Of a DNA stretch of 64,000 bases, positions 1 through 7,771 are shown in pieces. A program made the translations under genes and the position numbers. The notes under the pieces are model-generated. The model did no database searches. It saw only the letters and a program-made list of their open reading frames with translations, and had not been told where the DNA came from. The DNA comes from Streptococcus infantis (GTDB lineage Bacteria > Bacillota > Bacilli > Lactobacillales > Streptococcaceae), in the NCBI RefSeq assembly GCF_019929575.1, contig NZ_JAHZPU010000006.1, positions 17,498 through 81,497 of the forward strand, written 5' to 3'. How positions within the stretch are numbered: the first letter of the stretch is position 1; each line of letters starts with the position of its first letter.

Positions 1-74
1 TGTTGGCAGAGATTGTAAAATAAGCTAAGTTTCAACTACTTTTGGCTATAGTAATTGTAGGACTTAGTTCGAGA

Positions 75-251
75 GTGGGACAGAAATCGGTAATTCGTTA
101 GAATTCGATTTCGTCGTCCCACCTCCGCACAGTTGAGTAGGGCTGTAAAAGCTGATGAAATCAGCGTAGTAGAGCCCACTCAACCACTGCGTCTTGCTCG
201 ACAATCCAAATACAATTGAGAGGTTAGGACTTTTGTCCCAGCCTCTTTTTT
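75..251 (+). repeat. SPRITE-like intergenic repeat, copy 1
   Basis: A roughly 177-bp element that recurs at 26834 and, inverted, at 46019. It can fold into three hairpins: GTGGGAC/GTCCCAC near the left end, a long stem GTTGAGTaGGGCT/AGCCCACTCAAC enclosing GCTGAT/ATCAGC, and a right-end stem GAGAGG...CCTCT followed by a T tract, which is a rho-independent terminator on this strand. The structure fits the pneumococcal SPRITE class (terminator-like repeat). The name is assigned from memory of that class; the repetition and the hairpins are seen directly. Confidence 0.75.
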
Positions 252-316
252 ATTGCTAAATTAGAATCATATTTTAGGCAACGCTTTAAAAAAGAGTTCC
301 TTTTATATGTACTTAT

Positions 317-345
317 TTGAAAATGCAAAAGTTTTAGTGTATAAT
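317..345 (+). promoter_or_regulatory. Sigma-70 type promoter
   Basis: TTGAAA, 17-bp spacer, TATAAT. It would drive a long leader of about 200 nt ahead of the aminotransferase gene, containing the small ORF at 381. A second extended -10 lies at 519. Confidence 0.55.
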
Positions 346-380
346 ATTAAGTGACAGAGCAGGGGAAAGAAGTCAGTGAT

Positions 381-473
381 ATGGTAAAATTCTTTACAAA
401 CAGACTCGAATTAGCCCAGACATCGTCTATGTTGTTTGTTGAGTCGACTTATTTTTTCTTTGCGTTTTGCTGA
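381..473 (+). CDS. Possible 30-residue leader ORF
   Basis: An ATG-started ORF of 30 codons ending at TGA. It lies about 35 nt downstream of the promoter at 317-345 and about 11 nt after a GGGGAAAG purine stretch that could act as a ribosome binding site. The peptide ends in an aromatic, hydrophobic run (FVESTYFFFAFC). I recognise no family. It could be a leader peptide, a gene remnant or chance; conservation is unknown. Confidence 0.2.
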   Translation: MVKFFTNRLELAQTSSMLFVESTYFFFAFC

Positions 474-518
474 ATACAGGAAGAAATTCGTGCGTTCATG
501 CAACTATCATCCATAACG

Positions 519-527
519 TGGTATAAT
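519..527 (+). promoter_or_regulatory. Extended -10 promoter of the aminotransferase gene
   Basis: TGGTATAAT, 31 nt upstream of the ATG at 559. No good -35 is visible, as is usual for streptococcal extended -10 promoters. Confidence 0.55.
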
Positions 528-558
528 ATTAACTATCCTGATGAATTGAGGAAATCAA

Positions 559-1773
559 ATGAAAGAATTTAACAAATCAATCAAATTAGAGCATGTGGCT
601 TATGATATTCGTGGTCCAGTTCTTGAAGAAGCCATGCGTATGCGAGCAAATGGAGAAAAAATCCTCCGTTTGAATACAGGGAACCCAGCTGAGTTTGGCT
701 TTACAGCACCTGATGAGGTCATCCATGATTTGATTATGAATGCGCGTGATAGTGAAGGTTATTCGGACTCAAAAGGGATCTTTTCAGCCCGTAAAGCAAT
801 TATGCAATATTGCCAATTGAAAAAATTCCCTAATGTAGGTATCGATGATATCTACCTTGGAAATGGTGTGAGTGAGTTGATTGTCATGTCCATGCAAGGT
901 CTCTTGGACAATGGCGATGAAGTCTTGGTTCCTATGCCTGACTATCCTCTCTGGACAGCTGCAGTTAGCTTGGCTGGAGGAAATGCCGTTCACTACGTCT
1001 GTGATGAAGAAGCTGAATGGTATCCTGACTTAGATGATATCAAGTCTAAGATTAGTTCAAATACTAAGGCTATCGTTTTGATCAATCCAAATAACCCAAC
1101 TGGAGCTCTCTATCCTAAGGAACTCTTGCTAGATATTATCGAGATTGCTCGCCAAAATGACTTGATTATCTTTGCGGATGAAATCTACGACCGTATGGTT
1201 ATGGATGGCAATGTCCACACACCAGTTGCTAGTTTGGCTCCAGACCTTTTCTGTGTCAGCATGAATGGTCTGTCTAAATCTCACCGTATCGCTGGTTTCC
1301 GTGTGGGTTGGATGGTCTTGTCTGGACCTAAACATCATGTAAAGGGCTATATTGAAGGTCTCAACATGCTTTCAAACATGCGTCTTTGTTCCAACGTCTT
1401 GGCTCAACAGGTTGTTCAAACTTCACTCGGTGGTCACCAGTCGGTGGACGAATTACTCTTGCCAGGTGGTCGTATCTACGAGCAAAGAAACTTCATTTAT
1501 AATGCCATTCAAGATATCCCAGGTTTGTCTGCGGTTAAGCCAAAAGCAGGACTGTATATCTTCCCTAAAATTGACCGCAATATGTACCGTATCGATGATG
1601 ATGAACAGTTTGTCCTTGATTTCTTGAAACAAGAAAAAGTACTTTTGGTTCACGGACGAGGCTTTAACTGGAAAGAACCAGATCACTTCCGTATCGTTTA
1701 TCTGCCACGCGTAGATGAGTTAGCCCAAATCCAAGAAAAGATGACACGTTTCTTGAAGCAGTATCGTAGATAA
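559..1773 (+). CDS. alaT: PLP-dependent aminotransferase, AlaT type
   Basis: A 404-residue class I/II aminotransferase of fold type I. These enzymes move an amino group between alanine (or a related amino acid) and a 2-oxo acid in the cytoplasm. The sequence shows NPNNPTG near residue 176, FADEIYD, and the PLP-binding lysine Lys240 in SLSK-like context (GLSKSHRIAGFRVGW), followed by the conserved arginine. Length is normal for AlaT-type enzymes. The start follows GAGGAAAT at good spacing. It is monocistronic between two promoters and the rpmH promoter. The exact substrate is inferred from family resemblance; an aspartate-type aminotransferase is the alternative. Confidence 0.85.
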   Translation: MKEFNKSIKLEHVAYDIRGPVLEEAMRMRANGEKILRLNTGNPAEFGFTAPDEVIHDLIMNARDSEGYSDSKGIFSARKAIMQYCQLKKFPNVGIDDIYLGNGVSELIVMSMQGLLDNGDEVLVPMPDYPLWTAAVSLAGGNAVHYVCDEEAEWYPDLDDIKSKISSNTKAIVLINPNNPTGALYPKELLLDIIEIARQNDLIIFADEIYDRMVMDGNVHTPVASLAPDLFCVSMNGLSKSHRIAGFRVGWMVLSGPKHHVKGYIEGLNMLSNMRLCSNVLAQQVVQTSLGGHQSVDELLLPGGRIYEQRNFIYNAIQDIPGLSAVKPKAGLYIFPKIDRNMYRIDDDEQFVLDFLKQEKVLLVHGRGFNWKEPDHFRIVYLPRVDELAQIQEKMTRFLKQYRR

Positions 1774-1798
1774 GGCTTTCATAGCAAAAAGCTGGAAA

Positions 1799-1842
1799 CA
1801 TTTGTCAGAGCTATTGACAAATGCGAAAGAATCAGATAGAAT
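1799..1842 (+). promoter_or_regulatory. rpmH promoter with overlapping inverted repeat
   Basis: TTGACA (1814-1819), 17-bp spacer, TAGAAT (1837-1842): a strong near-consensus promoter for rpmH. A 9-bp perfect inverted repeat (CATTTGTCA at 1799, TGACAAATG at 1815) overlaps the -35. It has no T tract, so it is not a terminator; it may be an operator or a chance structure. Confidence 0.7.
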
Positions 1843-1916
1843 AGTAAAGTATGTTTAGTAACTGATCACTTTATAGCCGGCTAAACGAATACAAAATCTA
1901 TGAGGAGGTATTCATC

Positions 1917-2051
1917 GTGAAACGTACTTATCAACCAAGTAAACTACGTCGTGCGCGCAAACACGGATTCCGTAACCGTATGTCAACTAAAAACGGTCGT
2001 CGCGTATTGGCAGCTCGTCGTCGTAAAGGACGCAAAGTTTTGGCTGCATAA
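1917..2051 (+). CDS. rpmH: 50S ribosomal protein L34
   Basis: A 44-residue, very basic protein with the family signature at the N-terminus ([12 protein letters not shown]) and [21 protein letters not shown], ending KVLAA. It belongs to the large ribosomal subunit. Translation starts at GTG, preceded by a strong GAGGAGG-type site (GAGGAGGTATTCATC). Length is exactly that of the family. It has its own strong promoter and is followed by terminators. Confidence 0.97.
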
Positions 2052-2072
2052 TCCAAACGAATTCAACAAAGA

Positions 2073-2106
2073 AGTCAGTAGGAACTCGAGTCTACTGACT
2101 TTTCTT
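2073..2106 (+). terminator. rpmH terminator
   Basis: Perfect 9-bp stem AGTCAGTAG/CTACTGACT followed by TTTCTTTT. Confidence 0.85.
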
Positions 2107-2192
2107 TTATCTAAAAGAGAAAATTATCTAAAGTCATTGCTTGAGAATGAAAATTTTAGAAGATCTACTGGAAAAATCACATATAGAAAAAA

Positions 2193-2233
2193 CTCAAAAC
2201 CAGAGGATAAGTTCTCTGGTTTTGAGCTTTTTT
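2193..2233. terminator. Bidirectional terminator between rpmH and the permease gene
   Basis: A 13-bp perfect stem CTCAAAACCAGAG/CTCTGGTTTTGAG with T-rich sequence downstream on the plus strand and an A run upstream, so it can stop both convergent transcripts. Confidence 0.85.
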
Positions 2234-4076
2234 ATTCTTTCAAATGATATGAATAGCTGGCAACGACGACATCTTCGTGCCATCTGAGAGCGTATTTCAA
2301 TTTGAGGCTCATTTGATTGTGTAGGATATTTTGCCAAGGTTTATTAGGGATAAACTGGGGAACTAGAACTGTAACCGTGTAGTTCTTTTTCTTGGCTTCT
2401 TGAGAGATTTTTCGAACATATCGAACTGTAGGAGTGATGATATCGCGATAGCTAGTATTAATGTTTTTTAGAGTGATATTTGGGAAGTAGTCGGCAAATT
2501 CTTGGAGGATTTCTTGGTCTTTTTCCTCTGTTTCTTTGGTGGAAATGTGCATGGCCAAAACCTCATCTCCAATACTTTGAGCATAGTTAATCGCTCCAAC
2601 GCTGACTCGAGTAACATTTCCTACTAAGACAAGGACGACATTGCCATCGTAGGTTTTCTTTTGAATTCCTTCATAAAGTCGAAGCTGTTTGGCCACTTTT
2701 TGGTAATGACTGTGGATGGACAAAAAGAGGAAGGTTAGGACTAGGATAATTGGGAAGAATGGCCAGATATCTCCAAGTCTGAAGAAGAGTAGAATGAGAA
2801 CGATAGCATAACAAATGATGGCACCGAGGATATTTGCAAAGGCAGATTTTAAGAAATGAGAGCCTTTTTCTTTTTTCCAGTGGCGAATCATCCCTGTTTG
2901 AGAAAGTGCAAAAGGTACGAAAACTCCAATAGTATAAAGAGGAATCAAGCGTTCTGTATTTCCGTTAAAAATGAGCAGAAGAATCATAGCACCGAAGGCT
3001 AAGGTCAAAATACCGTTTGAATAACCTAGGCGGTCACCCTTTTCCATAAAGAGATGGGGCATGTACTTGTTTTTAGCCATATTGTAAGCCAACATCGGAA
3101 AGGCAGAAAACCCAGTATTTGCAGCTACGGCTAGAATGAGAGCTGTTGAAAATTGGAAGAGATAATAAAGAACTTGACCGAGAGCTGAATCCCCTAAAAT
3201 TCCTTTAGCCATCTGTGAAAGGATTGTTTCTCCGTGTTGAGGAGTAATCCCCATCCAGTAGTTTAGGAAGGTAATTCCTGCAAAGAGAAATCCAAGAATC
3301 AGAGACATGATGGTCAGTGTTTGAGCTGCGTTCTTCTCTTTGGGAGTTTTGAAAAATGGAACGGCATTTGAGATAGCTTCAACCCCGGTTAATGAAGCTG
3401 AACCGCTGGTAAAGGCTCTTAAAATCAGGACAATTGAGAGACTTGGGACAGTTTGACCAATTGCAGAAGTTGCATGATAGCTGAGAGAACCTGTCAATAG
3501 TTGGAATAAGCCAAACAATAAGAGGAAGACCGTGCTAAAGATAAAGAGATAGACAGGGATCATCAGTGAACTGGCAGATTCCTTCAAGCCTCGCAGATTC
3601 AAAAGCATGAGCAAACAGACCAGAAAAATGGAGATGTGGAGGTTGTAAGGATGGAGGGCAGGAAGTGCAGCAGTGATAGCGTCAGCGCCTGCTGCCACGG
3701 ATACGGCAACTGTTAGCATATAGTCAACAAGCAGACTTCCCCCAGCAATCAAACCTAACTCAGGGGAGAGGTTTTCTCGAGTAACCATATAGGCACCTCC
3801 ACCTTGAGGGTAGGCATGGATGATTTGTCTATAAGAAATGGTCAGGCTAGCTAATAGTAAGAGGACAAAAATGCCGATAGGAAGACTCCACCAAATAGCG
3901 AGGGGAGAAAGACTAGCCAAGACGAGGACGACCTGCTCAGGCCCGTAGGCAATAGATGATAGAGCATCGCTTGATAGCATTGCGAGTGCCTGCGTTTTTC
4001 CAAGTAGTCCTCCCTCGCCTTCAGTTAAGGACTTAAGGGGACGACCAATAAAGGTATATTTTAGTTTTGTAAACAT
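2232..4076 (-). CDS. KimA-like APC-superfamily transporter (probable potassium importer)
   Basis: A 614-residue polytopic membrane protein of the APC superfamily with about 12 membrane segments, then a cytoplasmic C-terminal domain resembling universal-stress proteins. It resembles Bacillus subtilis KimA (YdaO) along its whole length: LSSDALSSIAYGPEQ near the N-terminus, YPQGGGAYMVTRENL, TGVEAISNAVPFFK, and a C-terminal VPQFIPNKPWQNILHNQ. KimA is a high-affinity potassium/proton symporter inhibited by c-di-AMP in Bacillus; transfer of that role here is inference, and older annotation would say amino acid permease. I chose the internal ATG at 4076 because GGAAAG sits just upstream and the protein then starts like KimA; a longer frame extends to 4139. 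No ydaO-type riboswitch is seen upstream. Confidence 0.75.
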   Translation of the reverse strand: MFTKLKYTFIGRPLKSLTEGEGGLLGKTQALAMLSSDALSSIAYGPEQVVLVLASLSPLAIWWSLPIGIFVLLLLASLTISYRQIIHAYPQGGGAYMVTRENLSPELGLIAGGSLLVDYMLTVAVSVAAGADAITAALPALHPYNLHISIFLVCLLMLLNLRGLKESASSLMIPVYLFIFSTVFLLLFGLFQLLTGSLSYHATSAIGQTVPSLSIVLILRAFTSGSASLTGVEAISNAVPFFKTPKEKNAAQTLTIMSLILGFLFAGITFLNYWMGITPQHGETILSQMAKGILGDSALGQVLYYLFQFSTALILAVAANTGFSAFPMLAYNMAKNKYMPHLFMEKGDRLGYSNGILTLAFGAMILLLIFNGNTERLIPLYTIGVFVPFALSQTGMIRHWKKEKGSHFLKSAFANILGAIICYAIVLILLFFRLGDIWPFFPIILVLTFLFLSIHSHYQKVAKQLRLYEGIQKKTYDGNVVLVLVGNVTRVSVGAINYAQSIGDEVLAMHISTKETEEKDQEILQEFADYFPNITLKNINTSYRDIITPTVRYVRKISQEAKKKNYTVTVLVPQFIPNKPWQNILHNQMSLKLKYALRWHEDVVVASYSYHLKE

Positions 4077-4194
4077 TTTCTTTCCTTTTCTGAAAATTTC
4101 AACAAAAGTTATTATACTGCTATGAAAAAAAGCCGTCAAGAAAAAATGAATGATTTCAAAATATTTTTTCCTATAAGGATGAGACTAGTTTTTT

Positions 4195-4203
4195 TGGTAT
4201 AAT
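4195..4203 (+). promoter_or_regulatory. Extended -10 promoter for tatD-rnmV
   Basis: TGGTATAAT, 28 nt before the tatD start. Confidence 0.65.
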
Positions 4204-4231
4204 AGAAGGTAGAAAAAACGAGGGAATATAC

Positions 4232-5008
4232 ATGATTTTTGATACACATACCCACTTGAATGTGGAAGAATTTTTGGGACGCGAAGAAGAAGAACTTGCC
4301 TTAGCGGCTGAAATGGGTGTAACTCGGATGAATATTGTTGGTTTTGACAAACCGACTATTGAGCGTGCTCTTGAACTAGTGGACAAGTATGACCAACTCT
4401 ATGCTACGATTGGCTGGCATCCAACGGAAGCAGGGACATACACAGAGGAAGTGGAGTCTTACTTGTTAGAAAAACTAAAACATCCAAAAATTGTTGCCTT
4501 GGGCGAGATTGGTTTGGACTACCACTGGATGACAGCCCCTAAAGAAGTACAGGAACAAGTTTTCCGTCGTCAGATTCAGCTATCTAAGGAACTGGACTTA
4601 CCTTTTGTAGTTCACACCCGTGATGCGCTAGAAGACACTTATGAGATTATTAAGAGCGAGGGAGTCGGACCTCGTGGAGGGATTATGCACTCCTTTTCAG
4701 GTTCTTTGGATTGGGCGGAGAAGTTTGTAGATCTTGGTATGACTATTTCCTTTTCTGGAGTGGTGACTTTCAAGAAGGCGACAGATATTCAGGAAGCAGC
4801 CAAAGAGTTACCTTTGGATAAGATTTTGGTAGAGACAGATGCGCCTTATTTAGCCCCAGTACCCAAGCGTGGGCGTGAAAATAAGACAGCTTACACGCGC
4901 TATGTAGTAGACTTTATTGCCGACTTGCGTGACATGACGACGGAAGAATTAGCTGCTGCGACAAGTGCCAATGCAGAAGGCATCTTTGGATTGGAAAGTA
5001 AATCATGA
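4232..5008 (+). CDS. tatD: TatD-family metal-dependent deoxyribonuclease
   Basis: A 258-residue cytoplasmic hydrolase of the TatD family with a TIM-barrel metallo-dependent fold. Metal ligands are visible in the usual order: DTHTHLN at the N-terminus, GEIGLDYHW around residue 90, VHTRDA, MHSFSG and ETDAPYLAP. Family members are 3'-5' DNases. The stop overlaps the start of rnmV (ATGA), showing tight co-translation; tatD-rnmV pairing is common in Firmicutes. Confidence 0.92.
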   Translation: MIFDTHTHLNVEEFLGREEEELALAAEMGVTRMNIVGFDKPTIERALELVDKYDQLYATIGWHPTEAGTYTEEVESYLLEKLKHPKIVALGEIGLDYHWMTAPKEVQEQVFRRQIQLSKELDLPFVVHTRDALEDTYEIIKSEGVGPRGGIMHSFSGSLDWAEKFVDLGMTISFSGVVTFKKATDIQEAAKELPLDKILVETDAPYLAPVPKRGRENKTAYTRYVVDFIADLRDMTTEELAAATSANAEGIFGLESKS

Positions 5009-5565
5009 AAGAGAAAATTTCCCAAGTCATCGTAGTTGAAGGACGCGATGATACGGTCAATCTTAAACGTTATTTTGATGTGGAGACCTATGAGACTCGT
5101 GGATCGGCTATCAATGAGCAGGATCTTGAACGAATCCAACGTCTACATGAACGTTATGGGGTGATTGTCTTTACAGATCCTGATTATAATGGGGAACGAA
5201 TCCGGCGCCTGATTATGACCGCCATCCCAACAGTCCAGCATGCCTTTCTCAAACGTGATGAAGCTGCTCCCAAGTCCAAGACCAAGGGACGTTCCCTAGG
5301 AATCGAACATGCCAGTTATGAAGACTTGAAAACAGCACTGGCTCAAGTAACAGAGCAATTTGAAGTAGAAAGTGACTTTGATATTAGCCGTAGTGACTTG
5401 ATTCGCCTTGGTTTTCTAGCTGGAGCAGACAGCCGAAAACGCAGAGAATATTTAGGAGAAAGCCTTCGTATCGGTTATTCCAATGGTAAACAACTTCTCA
5501 AGCGTTTAGAATTATTTGGCATCAGTCTAGCTGAAGTTGAAGATGCCATGAAATCGTATGAGTAG
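5005..5565 (+). CDS. rnmV: Ribonuclease M5
   Basis: A 186-residue Toprim-domain RNase that trims 5S rRNA precursors. Toprim motifs are present: VVEGRDD at residue 9 and FTDPDYNGERIR at about residue 57. The C-terminal half (SRKRREYLGESLRIGYSNGKQLLKRL is the region near residues 147-172) is typical of RnmV. Translation is coupled to tatD by a 4-bp overlap. In most Firmicutes ksgA follows directly; here about 5 kb of other genes intervene. Confidence 0.92.
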   Translation: MKEKISQVIVVEGRDDTVNLKRYFDVETYETRGSAINEQDLERIQRLHERYGVIVFTDPDYNGERIRRLIMTAIPTVQHAFLKRDEAAPKSKTKGRSLGIEHASYEDLKTALAQVTEQFEVESDFDISRSDLIRLGFLAGADSRKRREYLGESLRIGYSNGKQLLKRLELFGISLAEVEDAMKSYE

Positions 5566-5637
5566 GTGTGAATGTAGCCTATAAAATCACTTTGCTTTCA
5601 AAGTTTTTTTCGAAGCAGGTAGAAGAGGAGGCGTCTG

Positions 5638-6550
5638 ATGTTAATTGGTCAAAAAATTAAAGAGATTCGGGTGGGGAAAGGCATTAGCCGTCCAGATTTT
5701 TGTGGAGATGAGCAAGAACTGACGGTTCGTCAACTATCACGAATCGAAAGTGGCGCTTCACAACCAAGTCTTCCCAAGTTAGACTACATTGCACGCCGTT
5801 TAGGAGTTCCAGCTTATAGCCTTATGCCAGATTTTACAGCCCTTCCTTCTGGTTACCTGGAGCTGAAATACCAGATTTTACGTGAACCAATCTATGGTAA
5901 AGAAGAGGAATACGATAAGAAAGAAGCATGCTTGGAAGAGATAGAGAATTTATTTTATGAGCAACTTCCTAGTGAGGAAAAAGTATGGTTTGATGCTACT
6001 AGAGCAACGATAGATGTTATTCGAAGTGGACGATCGGAATATGGGGAGACTGTGCTGGACGACTATTTTAAAAGAATTTATAATAAGGAATTGTTTTTGA
6101 TAAATGAATTAGAGGTTATAAATTTGTATTTTGCTACGGTGCTTACAAAGATAAAACAAGGTCACAATCAGAATTTAGAAATTGACAGAATTCATTCGTT
6201 TTTATTTCGTTTGACAAATCACGTAGAATTAATTGCACCAGAATATCTTTTTGCGTTAAGTAATACTTTGTTTTCAGGTCTAGCTTGCTTGGATAATTTA
6301 TCGTCTTATGATTCGCTATCAACTTATATATTCAGCCTTAATCAGATAATGGAAAAGACACAAGATTTTCAAAAAAAAACCAATAGTATTAATGTTGGAG
6401 TGGAAATTATCCCTGATAATAGAGAAAGATTATGTCTCTGCCGAACAGCTCTATCAAAAATCAAAGATATTCGCTGATATAATAGGGAATTCTTATTTAG
6501 TTACCATGTTGGAAAAACAATGGCAAGAAGATTTAAAAAAATATTTATAA
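5638..6550 (+). pseudogene. TprA/PlcR-like RRNPP transcriptional regulator, frameshifted near its C-terminus
   Basis: The intact reading frame runs 5638-6477 (279 residues). It begins with an Xre-type helix-turn-helix (residues 5-65; LTVRQLSRIESGASQPSL) followed by a helical repeat region of the kind that binds peptide pheromones in TprA, PlcR and NprR. The last 30 or so residues look out of frame. Dropping one A from the 9-A tract at 6371-6379 gives a natural continuation (EWKLSLIIEKDYVSAEQLYQ, then a segment ending LEKQWQEDLKKYL) to TAA at 6548-6550. So either this is a slippage-prone or inactivated gene, or the A count is a sequencing error. It is transcribed toward the secreted-protein gene it probably controls. 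The start has GAGGAG upstream (AGAAGAGGAGGCGTCTG). Confidence 0.7.
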
Positions 6551-6595
6551 AAATAGTGGGACAATGACAAAAATGTCACTACGGTTATCGCAAAA

Positions 6596-6629
6596 CAGTT
6601 CTAAAGTTCGTCTTTAGAGCTGTTTTTTT
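6596..6629 (+). terminator. Terminator after the RRNPP regulator
   Basis: An 11-bp stem CAGTTCTAAAG/CTTTAGAGCTG (one G-U pair) with a 5-nt loop and a run of seven T. Confidence 0.85.
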
Positions 6630-6683
6630 AGATATAAGCTAAAAATGACAAGAAATGGTTAGATTTGAAGGACATTGATGTCA

Positions 6684-6712
6684 TTGGTAGTGTGATAAAT
6701 ATGGAGTATAAT
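6684..6712 (+). promoter_or_regulatory. Candidate promoter upstream of the secreted-protein gene
   Basis: TTGGTA, 17 bp, TATAAT. An inverted repeat GACAT-TG-ATGTC (6671-6682) lies directly upstream; a related one, TGACA-AAAA-TGTCA, lies at 6565-6578. Both may be regulator sites, which is inference. Confidence 0.4.
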
Positions 6713-6789
6713 AATTATAAAAAATCATTTCAGGGTGTTATCTTAACAATTTAGATAAAAACAAATAATTTTAGAATATCATTTGATAA

Positions 6790-6811
6790 TATAATAGTAT
6801 CAACGTTGATA
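6790..6811 (+). promoter_or_regulatory. TATAAT box with adjoining 14-bp perfect palindrome
   Basis: TATAAT at 6790-6795 followed by the perfect palindrome TATCAACGTTGATA at 6798-6811, where transcription from this -10 would begin. That position suits a repressor operator for the upstream TprA-like regulator. The -35 region is poor. A purine-rich ribosome binding site (AGAGGAG) is near 6860, before the ATG at 6870. Confidence 0.45.
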
Positions 6812-6869
6812 ATGGAAAGAGGAGCAAGTAACTCAATAATCTTGCTATAAAATCAGAGGAGAAAACAAA

Positions 6870-7349
6870 ATGAAAAACAAAATTATAACAAAAACAGTAG
6901 TTGCTTTAAGTTGTTTTTTAACCTTAAGTACTGTTGCTCTTCCTTCTGCAACTGTTTTTGCTACTACATCTTCGGTTTCAGATAAAGCAACTCAACTTTC
7001 AAAACGTTCTAAGGCAATTAATAGTGAAGGAAAGCATATCTATGTAGATAATGGACGTATCTTAGAGTTTGATAAGGACACTGTTTCACAAGAGGATATT
7101 CAAGCTGCCAAAATGGACAGAGGGAAGTGGTCTACTGCAGTTAAAGCTATTCGAAAAGGTTATAATAGAGTCCCTTCAAATGTTAAAAGATGGATAAATC
7201 AATATATAGGTTTAAATGCGATACTGGGAACACTAGATCACTTTACTGGTTGGATTGAAGACGGAATCTACCAGGCCTGTAAGAGTGCAGGTATGCCAGA
7301 TTGGATGGCTTGGACAGTAGCTAAAGCCTTGACCTTAATAGCACTATAG
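6870..7349 (+). CDS. Small Sec-secreted protein, possible bacteriocin precursor
   Basis: A 159-residue protein with a clear Sec signal peptide: basic N-terminus, hydrophobic core and a cut site after VFA near residue 31. The mature part has an acidic linker region (residues 32-85) and a basic, amphipathic C-terminal part with two Trp-rich helices and a hydrophobic end (MPDWMAWTVAKALTLIAL). There is one cysteine in the mature protein and no wall-anchor motif. The layout (signal, pro-region, amphipathic C-terminal module) recalls the EntV/dysgalacticin type of Sec-secreted antimicrobial protein, but I cannot confirm homology. A peptide-regulator gene lies upstream and a tiny membrane protein gene starts 3 nt downstream, as for a bacteriocin with its immunity protein. 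The DNA is distinctly more AT-rich than the core genes. Confidence 0.65.
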   Translation: MKNKIITKTVVALSCFLTLSTVALPSATVFATTSSVSDKATQLSKRSKAINSEGKHIYVDNGRILEFDKDTVSQEDIQAAKMDRGKWSTAVKAIRKGYNRVPSNVKRWINQYIGLNAILGTLDHFTGWIEDGIYQACKSAGMPDWMAWTVAKALTLIAL

Positions 7350-7352
7350 TTT

Positions 7353-7520
7353 ATGAAAAAATTAATAAAATATATCCCATTCTTCTTTTGTTTACTATAT
7401 TTAATAAACGGAATACTTGATCTATACACTTTAAATATTTTAGGTGCAATTTTTAAAATTATAATTAGTACTTTGGGTATAATAGTCACATATCCGTTTT
7501 ATAAAGAAGGAAACGAATAA
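7353..7520 (+). CDS. 55-residue two-helix membrane protein, possible immunity protein
   Basis: Starts at ATG 3 nt after the preceding stop and is probably translationally coupled, as no separate ribosome binding site is seen. The protein is basic at the N-terminus (MKKLIKY), has two hydrophobic segments (about residues 8-24 and 28-47) and a charged tail (YKEGNE). This is the size and shape of small immunity proteins of bacteriocins. A pheromone precursor for the RRNPP regulator is a less likely alternative because of the second hydrophobic helix. Confidence 0.55.
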   Translation: MKKLIKYIPFFFCLLYLINGILDLYTLNILGAIFKIIISTLGIIVTYPFYKEGNE

Positions 7521-7700
7521 TTTAAAGAAAGAATTTTGTAGTCAGTCTTATTTAGTTGTTCTTGTGCATAGTATGAATAATTCGTGTTTACCATTTGCGA
7601 GTGATAAATAATGAACTTTAAAAAATCGAAGCCATAAAGAAGCTGATTTTTTTGAATGTATGTTTCAGGAGAATCAGTAAGCCAGCTTTTAAAGATTACC

Positions 7701-7738
7701 AAACACTATCTTCCTTCACGAGGGAAGATAGTGTTTTA
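7701..7738 (+). terminator. Terminator of the secreted-protein operon
   Basis: A 14-bp stem AAACACTATCTTCC/GGAAGATAGTGTTT with TTTT; the A run on the left lets it work on both strands. It lies in the 355-bp gap between 7521 and 7875, where I see no gene. Confidence 0.85.
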
Positions 7739-7771
7739 GTGTGATTTTCACCCCAAAATACCAAGGGAATA

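Noticed and set aside
1..74. 3' end of a gene entering from the left edge
   Set aside because: All three plus-strand frames reach stops within the first 30 bases and there is too little sequence to choose one.
4077..4231. Possible c-di-AMP (ydaO) riboswitch upstream of the KimA-like gene
   Set aside because: The gap to the divergent tatD gene is only 155 bp and shows no such structure.
6477..6870. Search for a short Phr-type pheromone gene next to the RRNPP regulator
   Set aside because: Only 15-17 codon frames without ribosome binding sites or signal peptides were found on either strand.
7499..7702. 67-codon minus-strand ORF after the 55-residue membrane protein gene
   Set aside because: There is no ribosome binding site and no recognisable features, and it overlaps a terminator arm.
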